Origin: Phoronis australis
Taxonomy: Eukaryota; Phoronida; Phoronidae
DNA: 64,000 nt
Direction: 5' to 3'
Assembly: GCA_002633005.1 (NCBI GenBank)
Contig: NMRA01000287.1
Location: 387,507-451,506, forward strand
Each line of letters opens with the position of its first letter. The stretch's first letter is position 1. A program made the position numbers and the translations under genes. Below, in pieces: positions 1 to 11,800 of the stretch. The notes under the pieces are model-generated. The model ran no database searches and was not told where the DNA came from. It worked only from the letters and a program-made list of their open reading frames with translations.

Positions 1-1199
1 GCGGATCTACGGGGGGGGGGGGNNNNNNNNNNNNNNNNNNNNNNNNNNNNNNNNNNNNNNNNNNNNNNNNNNNNNNNNNNNNNNNNNNNNNNNNNNNNNN
101 NNNNNNNNNNNNNNNNNNNNNNNNNNNNNNNNNNNNNNNNNNNNNNNNNNNNNNNNNNNNNNNNNNNNNNNNNNNNNNNNNNNNNNNNNNNNNNNNNNNN
201 NNNNNNNNNNNNNNNNNNNNNNNNNNNNNNNNNNNNNNNNNNNNNNNNNNNNNNNNNNNNNNNNNNNNNNNNNNNNNNNNNNNNNNNNNNNNNNNNNNNN
301 NNNNNNNNNNNNNNNNNNNNNNNNNNNNNNNNNNNNNNNNNNNNNNNNNNNNNNNNNNNNNNNNNNNNNNNNNNNNNNNNNNNNNNNNNNNNNNNNNNNN
401 NNNNNNNNNNNNNNNNNNNNNNNNNNNNNNNNNNNNNNNNNNNNNNNNNNNNNNNNNNNNNNNNNNNNNNNNNNNNNNNNNNNNNNNNNNNNNNNNNNNN
501 NNNNNNNNNNNNNNNNNNNNNNNNNNNNNNNNTTTGACGTTTTTCAATTGTGGTCAACGTGATTCAGCTTAATGAAGTGATACCTAATTGTTTATTGTCG
601 CTTTTAATAATATACTATGAGCTGAGAGCACCATCGTTTGCCAGTTTTTCTCATAATTAGACAGAACACATGTTTATTTCCAGACTAACAGTACAGGTCT
701 TCGTTCTTAAACAACTTGAGGCTGCTGTTACGCGATCATCTGATATTCAATTTTTACTCCCCGTTGGGTGCTCCTTATGCTCTTGAATATTTGGTAGTTG
801 TCTAACCCCCCACACACCACACTTTTTCTTATACGACTTTTCGTATGCTAAAAAGGTGTGTATAAGCAGATGTTCCAACAAAAATTTTTGCTGGTGGCGT
901 GATTCATGCCCAGATGTGCACAAATATGGTTTCACGAAACTTGTGAGCCACGTTCATGCGACGAAATCGAGAAGGGTTTTAAATTATCTTAAGAAAAACT
1001 CAAGAGACATGTTATTAGTGCCAGAAACTTACCAGGATGCATGGAAATTTCACTATTTGGCTACAAAAACAAAAAATGGTCTTACACGGAGGGGGGAAAC
1101 CCCCCTCCCGACCTCCCCCCTCTCGGCGCCACGAGCCTCGGATTCGACCTTTGCGGGAATCCTAAACCCCCCCTTACTGAAAACGTAGATCCGCCCCTG
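1..1199. mobile_element. Short-TIR repeat (GGCGGATCTACG type) interrupted by an assembly gap
   Basis: The window opens with GCGGATCTACG followed by a G run. At 1185-1199 the inverse, CGTAGATCCGCCCCTG, appears after a C-rich segment. These look like the two ends of one inverted-repeat element, with the gap at 23-532 hiding part of the interior. Similar G/C-rich fragments occur near 1405-1600, 22735-22885 and 47861-48145, so it belongs to a dispersed family. No coding capacity is seen. Whether one element really spans the gap is inference. Confidence 0.4.
23..532. other. Assembly gap (510 N)
   Basis: Unbroken run of N next to a homopolymer G tract. A second G run with one N lies at about 1410-1428. 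Both mark places where the draft assembly is unreliable. Confidence 0.99.
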
Positions 1200-2672
1200 C
1201 TTTGTATTAATTCCTTGACGAGTTGCCACCCTACAGGTACTTTAGGTTTCAATTTTTGTTTACATTTTGAAGAGGTGAAACATCTGTACGCGAAATATCG
1301 AAATGTCCATTTGCAAAAATACGTACTGGGATGGTGAATCGGGAGGCAAAAATCGAAGCATTATAAATTTCGACAGCTTCAAATTTGTGATTACCAGTGG
1401 CGAACTAAGGGGGGGGGGGGGGGGGGGNCAAGGAGTCATGGACCCCAAAAATTCTCCCAAATTCCATTTCGCAATTTGGGGCTGCCAATGTGTGACGGGC
1501 CTGTTTGATTTGTGGACGGGGCCTCAATTAAAGGACACGGGTGACACATGTGAACGAAATCTGTCGGTAAATCAGAGGGAAGTGAAAACGGAGACAAACT
1601 GGCATCGTGATTGAAGTGTGGAGTTATTGACGTCCAGTGAAATGATGGCAACATCATACGTGTAGGCTGCGGCATCGGCCACCACCCTAGATACCAAAAT
1701 ATTTGGACTGAGAACAAAAGGCTGAGTCGTTATTCTGTGTGCAACATTGACACGTGTCTGAATGGTAGCTGACCTCAGCAGTGTTTCAAGTTTCCATCAT
1801 TCCAACACGGACGGCAGATGCATCCATTGAACCATAAACTAATATTGCCGGCAGATAATTACTTGTAATCTTATTATTTATCCCATACGCGTTGAATTTG
1901 TCGAAGGAAATACGTCCATGTAATAATGTTTTCCGTATTCACCTCCCGCACTGCTTCAACAGTGACCTCTGACATTAAAAATCGAAAGGTATGGCATTGT
2001 AAACTCGACGTCGTTAGACAGTTAGATCATCAAACTTTAGGAAAATAGTTTAATGTAATACAATTGTAACATGTTAGGTAACACACACTTTTAATTATAT
2101 GACAGTTCTCTCTCAGTTTTCATTTGCTAAATATTATATCGTCTGCAACTCAGGCGCCGATTCATCGGTAACTACATTATGAAACATTATTGCTATTTAA
2201 TTATGTTCAGGAGATGTTAAGAGTTCAGCGCAAAGTTACTGTTGTTTTCATCTTTGTTATCTCTTTTCAAGTAATAAATCGTTACATGTAAAGCGGTTTC
2301 TTTTACTAGAGAATACTTGCAGCCGAACGCACAAGTACACACATACAGGATGTGATCCGCCACGTGATCAGAGTGATGTAATTAAAAATTTCGGAAAAAA
2401 ATGAAAAGAGCTTGGGAATTCGAAGTGTATGGGATAAAAACAAAACGTACTTTGAATGGCGTACATGATGTAATATGCTAGGAGACATTATTCCGAGACC
2501 GAAGGTCGAGGTCGATACGCTGAATGATATCGAGAGGGATATTACTTCATGTACGCCACTCTCGGTACGATTTGTGTATGTAAGAACTTGATTCGTTTGC
2601 CGAGTGGTGACTTAGTACAATGCGATAATTCATGTCATTAAATGATTAAGGTTAAACCTTTCCATTTTTTAG
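533..2672. other. Upstream non-coding sequence / 5' intron of the discoidin-EAR gene
   Basis: No open reading frame here resembles a discoidin, PAN or signal-peptide exon. Apart from the G/C-rich repeat pieces before 1600, I see nothing identifiable. The first visible coding exon begins in phase 1, so at least one upstream exon must exist, either outside the window, in the gap, or too short to recognise. Confidence 0.5.
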
Positions 2673-2881
2673 AGAAAAGTGGAATTGCTGCTCTGGGAGT
2701 GGAAGATTACACAATTCCTCTCGCCAACTTCTACGCGACTTCCCAGCATATCAACTGTACACTAGCCTACATCCGGCTTCAATCATCACTCGCTTTGCGT
2801 TTTTTGAACAATTCCCAGGACAGTGATTACGTTCAAGTCGATCTAGGTCGTATATACTATGTCACAAAGACAGCAACGCAG
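2673..2881 (+). CDS. Exon: first discoidin domain, N-terminal part (209 nt)
   Basis: Acceptor TTTTTTAG, donor CAG|GTGAGA; starts phase 1, ends phase 0. It encodes ALGVEDYTIPLANFYATS and later DYVQVDLGRIYYVTKTATQ. These match the discoidin signature of a PLGM-like start, a surface-loop region and the conserved QVDLG core strand. The first-strand cysteine usual in this family is absent at the start. The length equals that of the matching exon of the second domain (8951-9159). Confidence 0.9.
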
Positions 2882-5800
2882 GTGAGAATTGGGGCTTTCA
2901 GTAAACCAAGACTTTCGCGATAGACGTGTTGCCATGTTTGCACAAAATCATCAATTAAAATCATTCCCCGGACACCATCTGTTATGGTGACTTCCTGAAT
3001 ATTCCTAGCTCGCAAACTCAAAGGAGTCCTTTTCGGGAAACTAGTTCAAAGCGTGATCCGTGCGCATCATGTACTAAATATTTACACGTGTACCCATGGT
3101 TCTTCCAGAGACATCATCAGTGCCACTGACGTGACTGCTCATTGATTAAACGCAAACACCGTGACGTCACAGCATCCACATCTTATGATTATTTTCTGAG
3201 AAACCGATAACATTCCTAACACAGATCTAAGACGCAGCAAAGTGTTTTTGTTTAGGAAATGAACTAAACAATGTGTGATCAAGTGAACAGATGCCCTTTA
3301 ATTCACTAACGCCTGAGTGAAACTGTGTCAGCTAGTGTTAAAGATGACCTCTAAGTAAATGATGATACACCGTATGATTTAAGTATTTTATAACTTTGAT
3401 TCTGAACTCATCACCATGCATTCGTGGTTGTAGAGTTGCCATTAGAACTGTTTATTTAGGATTCAGCCCAAACATTGCTATATCTGGGAATCAGAAGTTG
3501 CTGTTTGTCACTTCTTGTTTTCTCCAACGCAGTGGAGAAGTTCAAGATCCCATGTTTGTTGCTTTAAGTTCTAAAGAACAGCTCAGGCATGTTGTCATCA
3601 TCATTAGACTGGGCTTGTCCAGGCTACCTAGCAACTAGCCTGAGTAAGCATTACACTCTGGCCGACAACTAGAAAACGTGGCCATTTGGTCAGATGTTTA
3701 ACATCATAAGCCGCAATTTGTTTTTTGCGAGTATTTTAAATTTCAAATTGTCTCAAGATTTTCTCATTTGCTATTATATTTAACCATTTTGTTAATTCGA
3801 TTACAGATCACTGATACCAATTGCACACTTTGCATCAACATGAATTCGAATATATTGTAGAAGCAAAGCTGTGCATTACACCGCGTGCATTCGGCACAGT
3901 CATGAATATAGATTATTACATGGCGAAGTCGTTATCCCTCGTATTCTAGAGCCCGAGTAGATTTTGGAGAATTATCGCCCTGATGGGGCGTCAGCCTCGA
4001 GGGTGATAATTCTACAAAATCCACGAGGGCTCTAGAAAAGGGGGATAATGACTGAGAACATGTAATAATCTATTTATACCACATACTGAACGAGAAACAT
4101 TGCAATGAATCGGTCTACCTTTCTACTTGCCTCGGCTTTGTAACTACTTTCTATGTAAGTGGCCCGGGGTCGCAGGTTGTGACCTTTTTAGAAAAGCCGA
4201 GCTATTTTTGTCAAATAATACTTTTACTCAAAACCAATTGAAAATTTAAACAAACTAGAACTAGAGTGAATCTATAAACTAAGATTTAGCAACTATTATA
4301 GCTTACTACACATTTTATCACGTCAATCCTCTACCGGGAAAATGTGGTCTGCTAAAGTAAGTTACTACTGGTAACTGAGCATAATACTCAGGCCAAAGAA
4401 TCCTGACGACGCGATATCTGCATTCAAATTGGATATCAGTGATTTACAAGTGAGAGAACATGAGGGATTTTTTTCTGAATTAAAATATCGTTTTTATGGA
4501 AAGTGTGTGTCTTATTTTTCATAGCTTATAAATATCGATACAATGCCCTTTGTTAAACATGCAATTGTTTCGTGTACACATTTAAGTATTCTATTTTCGT
4601 TCGATGACGTCATCCACTGAGTGGTGCAGTGGTAAAGTCGACGACTAGAAACTCTTGTAGACCGGGTTCAAATCCGGCCTCAGTTCCCGCCAAAGTATTA
4701 TCTCATTAGTGAGATAACTAAATGGGTTATTACACGCTTGTACTGGCTATTCGAGGCTAGTATTGTGGTATAAAACTTTTTTCCACAATATTAGCGTCGA
4801 ATGGCAGATACAAAAGTGTAATACCCCATTTAGTTATCTAATTAGTTAGATACTACTTTAGCGGGAAACCGAGGTCGGTTTCGAACCCGAGCCTCAAGAG
4901 TTTAGAGTAGCCGACTTTACCATTACACCACTCAGCGGCTGACGTCATCGATACGCTATGGAAAGTAAGACGCATAATTTCCATAAAAATGAGATCTTAA
5001 TTCAGTGAAATTTTTCTCTCGTGTTCTTTCACTTGTAAATCAGCGATCTCCAGTTTGAATGGGGGTATCATGTTGTCGGGATCCTTTGACTGGCATTATA
5101 CTCAGTTACTATTGGTAACCTACTTTAGCAGACCATATTTTCCCGGTAGAAGCTTAGCGTGTTAAAATGTGTAGTAAGCTATAATAGTTGCTAAACCTTA
5201 ATTTACATATTAATTTTATTACTATTTTCTTTAAATTTTCAATTGGTTTTGAGTAAAAGCATTATTCGACAAAAAATAACTCGGCTTTTCTTAAAAGGTC
5301 ACCACCTCCGACCTCGGGCCTCTGACATAGAAAGTAGTTACAAAGCCGAGGCGAGTTGAGAAAGGTAGATCGATTCATTGCAGTATTTCTTGTTCAGTAT
5401 GTGGTATAATTATCACCCTCGGGGCTAACGCCCCTCCGGCAATAATTCTCCAAAATCCACTCGGGCGCTAGATAACGGGGGATAACGACTTCGCCATGTA
5501 ATAATCTAGATGTATATTTCGAAAATGCTGTTAAACTCGACTTGGAATTCTTCGTTGTTAACTATACCTGAATGTATCCCGCTGCTGCTCGAGATTGTTT
5601 GTCGGCTATTACGTTCATCATATCAGGAGATGCTCTGCAGAAAATATTATTCTGCGGTGCAGACAACACTAACGAAGTTTTTGAATCACTTGAAAGAGTG
5701 AATTGTAACGACAACCGTCAATGTTGTTGATTTGGGTTACAGTGGCAATATACATTAGTCTACGCTCATGTGATCGTGGATGTTGTGTTTGCCTTTCGTG

Positions 5801-8800
5801 GACATCGAATCTGACTTCTTTGAGTTCAAGAGCTTTGATGTTTCCCATACTTTCCCGAGGAGCATGGGGGGCGTTGTGTTTGCATGGTGTTGAATACAGC
5901 TCCCCACCAGAGTTTTGAGCGCCTGTTGTAATCACTACATTGGTCGCCGCAATTACTGAAAGCTATCTTGTTCCACTGATGTAGTTTGTGTGGCCACCAC
6001 CAGAGTTCTATCTTGGCCTCCACGGAGAGTTCAAAACTGCTGTTATACATACATACATCTGTACGTGTCGATAGTGGAATGATGCTGGTGAGAATTGACG
6101 CTGTCCGTCGATTTAAAATACATGAAAATAATTAAATTTTATTCATATAGGGAAATTGTTAGAGGGACGGTACTCTGGAACCTCAAAATTTCAAGCTGTG
6201 TTTGAATTGAACATAGCAGCATGATTTGCTATGTTCCGTTTCTTTGCATTTGCACTTCTACAGAAATGGAAACAAGTTTCAAATTATTGGGGGGTAGTAA
6301 CAAAACATGGGGCTAGATTTTAACGAAAATTCGAAATAGTAACCCCGGGAGTTGCTTGGGAAGCATTTCATGATAGCTCAGTCGATATTATTCATGGAAT
6401 ACACGGTGGGAAAATCTCTGATTTTTGTTGAGCGTATTAAGACGCTATAATCTGCTCAATCTCATAGCCTTAAAAGTAAGAGGTTGGATTAACACCCCTG
6501 ATTTATGTTCACCATCACTTCTCTCATCACCGTTGGCTTACGAGGAACTTTCAAGTATACAATTGAATGCCCACTGCTTACACAACGTTTGTCATAATGG
6601 AATTCCCAATTTCCTCACAGTTCACGCACAATGCGCGTAAAGTCATTGGTCTCGATTTTGCTATCAACTTGATCACAAGGACGATTTTCAAGAGTGTCTG
6701 TACCAATATTTTATTTTACAGGGTCTCAAAACAGGGAGACAGTGGGTGACTCAGTTGAAAATATCTACCTCAACCGACGGTAACAGTTTTGCCTGCGTCA
6801 CTGACCCTGTAACTGGCTCGTGCGATACGGTATGACGTAAGCGTTGGTAACATACTTTCATCACTCATGTGTGCTGCTTGTACCCAACTACGCACAAGTA
6901 ACAGACGAAGGCGGCAGTTAAGATTCATAGAAATGTGGCGCTGTCACGGGTGGTGGTAGGTAGAAACCGACCGGTGCTACCAGGTTTCAGTGCCACGAGA
7001 GACTGAAGCCAGTGACGCAAAGCCTTGACTGGGGACTCGCTTAGAGCAAAAGTTACAATCGTTGATTAAATTGCCTGTTTTTTTCTTTTTCTCCTCCTGA
7101 CTAGTGTTGTAACTGCTCATTCTATAACGTTGTCACGTTTTCCCCGTGTGAGGGCGCAGGTTGTTACGGACCGGTGATAAAAGCTTTCAGTGCAACGATA
7201 GACTAAAGACTGGTTCAAGTTAATCCTTTTATTAATCTCGACCGCACGTCCACAAGCCTAATCAAACAAAACGTCCGAAGTAATGTCTGTTTTATGCTCC
7301 AGCCAGTGCTGGGAAGCCTTGACTTGTGATGAACTTCTGAGACACGCGCAGCAATATGTTACACTCGTTGATTCAAATAACCTGCTGTCTTTATAGCTGG
7401 CTATGTATTCACTCTCGCTGTAACTGCTGATTCTTTTCACTGAAACACAACTGTAACTCCAACTGTTTAACCTGTTAACTGCTTTACTCCGACTGCTGAA
7501 CTGCTTAACTGACTAATACAAACCAGAACTTGTGTACTTATAGCCTAATGCAATGTTCTAGAACTTTTCACCAATTCAAGTACATGCCAGAACTTTCCGG
7601 AATCTGCCCAATCATTCTACAAACATACATGTGTACCAGTCTCTAGAATATTTCAGACTCCATTATCCACTGTCATGCTAGATAGAGTCTTCTAGAAGGT
7701 TCCACACTATACTGTAGTATACGAATTACATCATCTTTGTACTGAACTCAGGGCCGGGTCATGCCAATCAATAACCTAAACAGAACAATAAACAAAATAA
7801 ACCAAGAACAGTGGCAGTCTAGATTCTGACAAACGTCAACGCAAATACAGCATTTTCCCAACTCATAACCATGGTTCAAGCAAGATTTAAATCAAAAGAT
7901 ACACAGCTTGGTTCTTGGCTGGTGGTTTTTTCCTATAAGTACAGTGTAGGTCACGCTTATCCGTTTATCAGATTTTGTAAAGAATGGACTTCTCCAAGGC
8001 TTTGAAGGATTTCTATGCGGGTGGAAACGTAATATCTATTAATAGACCAAAGTCGAGTTGGGTATTTCATTAATCTTAACGCAAGTTTGAAGGACAAGTG
8101 ATTTTTCAAGTTCGCAAAGAAATCCGAGTCTTTGCCTATAAATATGCATGTAAATACTCGCTCATCCGATGATGTCTGACCTAGTATGCCTAATGAGTTT
8201 TTAATCGTTTCCCATACAATCCAACTGTAATCTGCATTCATATTGTCTTCACAGAGCTCGGAAATATCAATATTATTTTAACTTGCTAAACCAATCTCCT
8301 TGTCGACCAAGTGACTCATCATGATTTTTGACACCATTGTTACACAGACGCAACTGAAAGTAAGTCTGTGCATTGTGCAAACTGCAAGCCACAAGCAGTG
8401 GCTTGCTGTTCGTCCATATTCGTTGAAGACAATTCACTAAGTTGCATTAAATGTTGATCATGAGTTTTTCTAACTACTACACATTCGCTGAATTACACGA
8501 TGCTTATGTTCGATCAGTTCACAGGTAATTCGGATGCAAACACTGTAGTTGACCAGATGTTCACAAGAGGCGCTGTGATGGCACGATATGTACGAATGCA
8601 ACCGACTGGCTATTTTGGTCATAAATCTCTGCGCATCGAGGTGTACGGGTATAGTGAAGGTAGGACAGATACAAAATATGAACTGGTATAAAATGACTAA
8701 TGGCTAAGATGGCCCATGAAATATGCGTGTAATGACCGAGTTCTGCGCGACTGAAAACAGGTACACAGTAAGAAAACATAAAAAATGAAAACCTGTTTCG

Positions 8801-11800
8801 TCACGAGTTTGAGGTGGAGTTTTTAAGTTGAATTTATAGGAGTCAGGACATATAAGATTTCATTCTAGTTGCCATTCTGAGACACAGTAAGACATGCCCT
8901 GCATGTTTACAGTATTACTGCGGAATTTATGGACATTCTTTGAATTCCAGATACGCATATTGAACGTGCATTTGGTATAAGAACAGGAGTCATACCAATG
9001 TCTCAGATCTCGGCCACATCATCCCACGCTGGATGTCCCCTTAAGAACATACGGCTTAAATCTTATTCCTCGTGGTGTCCCGCAGCAAACTCAGATCCTA
9101 ATGAGGCTGTCACAGTCGATCTTGGCAAACTTCGAGTAATCACGAAAACGGCTATGCAGGCAAGTTCTCGTTTACATGTGACTCGAGGGCCATGGGTTCA
9201 AAGTAACCTGTGCGCACAACCTGGAAAGAGGCCGTTTTGAGGGCAATTTTCACTAGAACAGTGCAACCACCTGTGCCGGGTTGCATGAAACAGTCCCAAA
9301 ATGTTACTCAACTACATTGCAAGTCCCCTAAATCCTTTGCCTACATGTATTTATGTCATTTCATCTTTATCATGAGCTCATCTTCGACTGATAGCATTTT
9401 CTAATAACGTAACTAAAAACTAAGCCCTGAATCCAATGAAAATAAATAGACTTAGTCCCAAAGTTAGGGGCGTTGCATGAAAAGATTCTTATATGTTTTC
9501 GATAATATTGAGAATTCAACGTCGAGTTCACTCTCGATTTGTATCAAAACTAAAAGTTGACTGAGTAATGAAACTAAAACAGCTTAAGAAAGACAATCGG
9601 TGTTTTCACAAGTTCACAAAGACGCAGTAGATTAAAGGAACTATTTGGGACTGTTTCCTGCAACCGGGCTCCAGGACCACTCGATCTACCAAGGAACTGG
9701 AATACGTCATGCGTGACAGACAACCATTAAGCTTTTTGTCGCGCATGACGCGGTCCCTCGATCCTCAGTGAATCGCTACGCATGCCCATATTACAATAGC
9801 GGATTTGCAGCGCAGACGAATTACGCATTGCGCATGTGCGAGTTACTTCCTTCGCGAAGGCTCATGGGATAGCTTGTGGTCAGGCATGTCTTGAGCAGGC
9901 TGGATACTGTGTGCATTTGGAGTGATTTGCAAACTAAAAACTATGTTTCATTTTTTTGCTTTATAATACCAAGCAAGTCCTTTCTCTCGTTTGTAAACAC
10001 AGCGTAGCTATGATCAGTGACCGAGGGCTCGTCATATTCATCGGCGTTGATTTCGAAATCTCCTCCGGTTTCAGACAAGTTGAGAGTTCTTGGGTTGCTT
10101 AACTTTTGTAGCTTTCGCCTTGGATATGCTAGAGACGTTAATTTTAAGAGGAAACTCCGTCCGAATGTTGTTCTCATAAGTCTTTTTTTCCACCAGGAAA
10201 ATGTTCGCTGCACACACGATGGTCCCTAGGCAATTACATCGCACTGAATCTTTTGATGCCGCAGGCATTCAGGGGCGATAGTACATCCTCACAAAAAGTT
10301 ACTCATTTCAAAATACAGCAAATAAAATCAAATGAACCATACATATAGGAACACGGAGTTATAATTAACACATACCACGACTTTGGATACAATTTAGTCA
10401 GCAAAACTTGAACAAATCGATGAAAATCTGTCGCGGTTTGCTCGAGTTTCTCTCAGTTACTGGGTGCCATTTTGAGGAAGTTACGTGAAATTACATGTAC
10501 GCATGTTGACGAATAAAAAGTCCAAGGGACACACATCTTACAAGTTTCAGTTGACATGCTTTGTGGTTATCGCGCACGCGGTGATAAAATTAACGGCAAC
10601 CAAAAAGTGAAGTTGTAATTCTTCACCAAAGTCAACTTAATTCTCACAACTAAGCTTCATCAAAGCTATGTGTAGAAGTAGAAAGGACCAATGATGAAAG
10701 TAAGTGTTTTTTTAAAGTTTTAATTGTAGATTGTATTTTTGACGAGGTGAAAACTCGAAATCGGTATCCCAAATCCGGTCACGGCCAGTTTAAAATACAC
10801 TGAAGTAACGAAATGAATACAGAAAGCGAATGGAAGTATTGTAGCCCCTATATGGCCAACCGAGGGGTTACGTGTTGCCTACTAGATGGCCCCGCGTTGG
10901 TTTGAATGCGCTAAATCTCCCCTTACTCCCAGCTCTCCTAATGTTGTTTATCGATTTTTCACGAAGTTCTTGGTTTGCAGGGAACACATAAAAACTCAGA
11001 TTTTTATCTCTCTTGTTGTTTTTGAAGCAGCCAGGAACACAACAAGTGTATCCGCCGTAAGTTTTCTTCGCGCTCATACCGCGTATTATTCTTGTTACTA
11101 TGGCCGCTTTCGGAATCCTGACCACAGCACCCACAATGCACCATATTAACCTAATTTCAATATGGCGTCGCTGCAAATCCGCTATTATGCATGTATGCAT
11201 GGCTTATGGAAGTGACAGGTTCAAGTGGAATTCAGTTGCGTAACATTATTCCCTCTGGAATAGGCCTGACTAAACGTGTATACCGCTGTTTAAACAGCCG
11301 GGCTACACAAAACAACAACAGCAACAACAACAACAACAACAACAAAGGCACATATATTCAGTCCGCTTTCACGGATAATACGTTAGTTTGGAAAATGGCA
11401 TTGTATGTTATTGCGGGACAATCATCACTGATTCGGGTCGAATCTAGAGGAGGCTGTGTCGGGCGTGAATCTAAAAGGGACTACTTTACCACTGGACCCT
11501 CGCCTCACTGAGCTCTGTCAATGCGACTGTCTTAAACTACAATTGTTGATTGACTGCTTTGAGCCTTCCACCTTTATAAGTCTCGCTTCTTGGATTAGAT
11601 GAACAACGGAACAGTACAACATATGGTTTGCAAATGACATATTCGACAGCGTGCCCTAACCCATTCTTCGTGTTGGACCACCTTTAGAGCTACTCAGATT
11701 GCACACTACCTTCAATATTAGCGCACTCATTTTGAGTGCATGGCCACAGTGTATCCCCCCTCACTCCCAAACTGACAACAGGCCCGAACTGCTAGTGACC

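Larger units (their letters stand above)
3909..5508. mobile_element. 1.6 kb giant fold-back element with tRNA-like units on both arms
   Basis: The sequence from TAGATTATTACATGG at 3909 returns as its inverse, CCATGTAATAATCTA, ending at 5508. The arms (about 3909-4756 and 4781-5508) match through most of their length with scattered differences, leaving a small T/A-rich loop near 4757-4780. Each arm carries a tRNA-like unit close to the loop. The left arm is longer because it holds an extra nested hairpin (3909-4072). No protein-coding frame is present. It is best read as a non-autonomous fold-back or long-TIR element. A target-site duplication is not convincing (TA at most). Confidence 0.85.
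9793..11187 (-). mobile_element. THAP-domain DNA transposon remnant (P-element-like)
   Basis: AATAGCGGATTTGCAGCG at about 9795-9812 recurs inverted as CGCTGCAAATCCGCTATT near 11169-11186, marking short terminal inverted repeats. The minus strand between them encodes the two halves of a THAP zinc finger and a short acidic region. THAP fingers are the DNA-binding domains of P-element-type transposases. No catalytic transposase domain follows, so this is a non-autonomous or decayed copy. An 8-bp target duplication is not evident. Confidence 0.6.

Noticed and set aside
856-1337. Frames near the window start as the missing first exon of the discoidin gene
   Set aside because: No signal peptide, no phase-1 donor; the C-terminal half is G/C-rich repeat sequence.
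4614-4686. Functional tRNA gene
   Set aside because: A and B boxes fit, but the D and anticodon stems do not pair, and it is repeated inverted within a mobile fold-back.
7957-8241. 94-codon minus-strand frame as a gene
   Set aside because: No domain, no convincing splice sites and no repeat match; left unassigned.
9210-9404. Plus-strand frame after the second discoidin exon
   Set aside because: Lies beyond the GC-AG donor at 9160; the protein turns into non-domain sequence.
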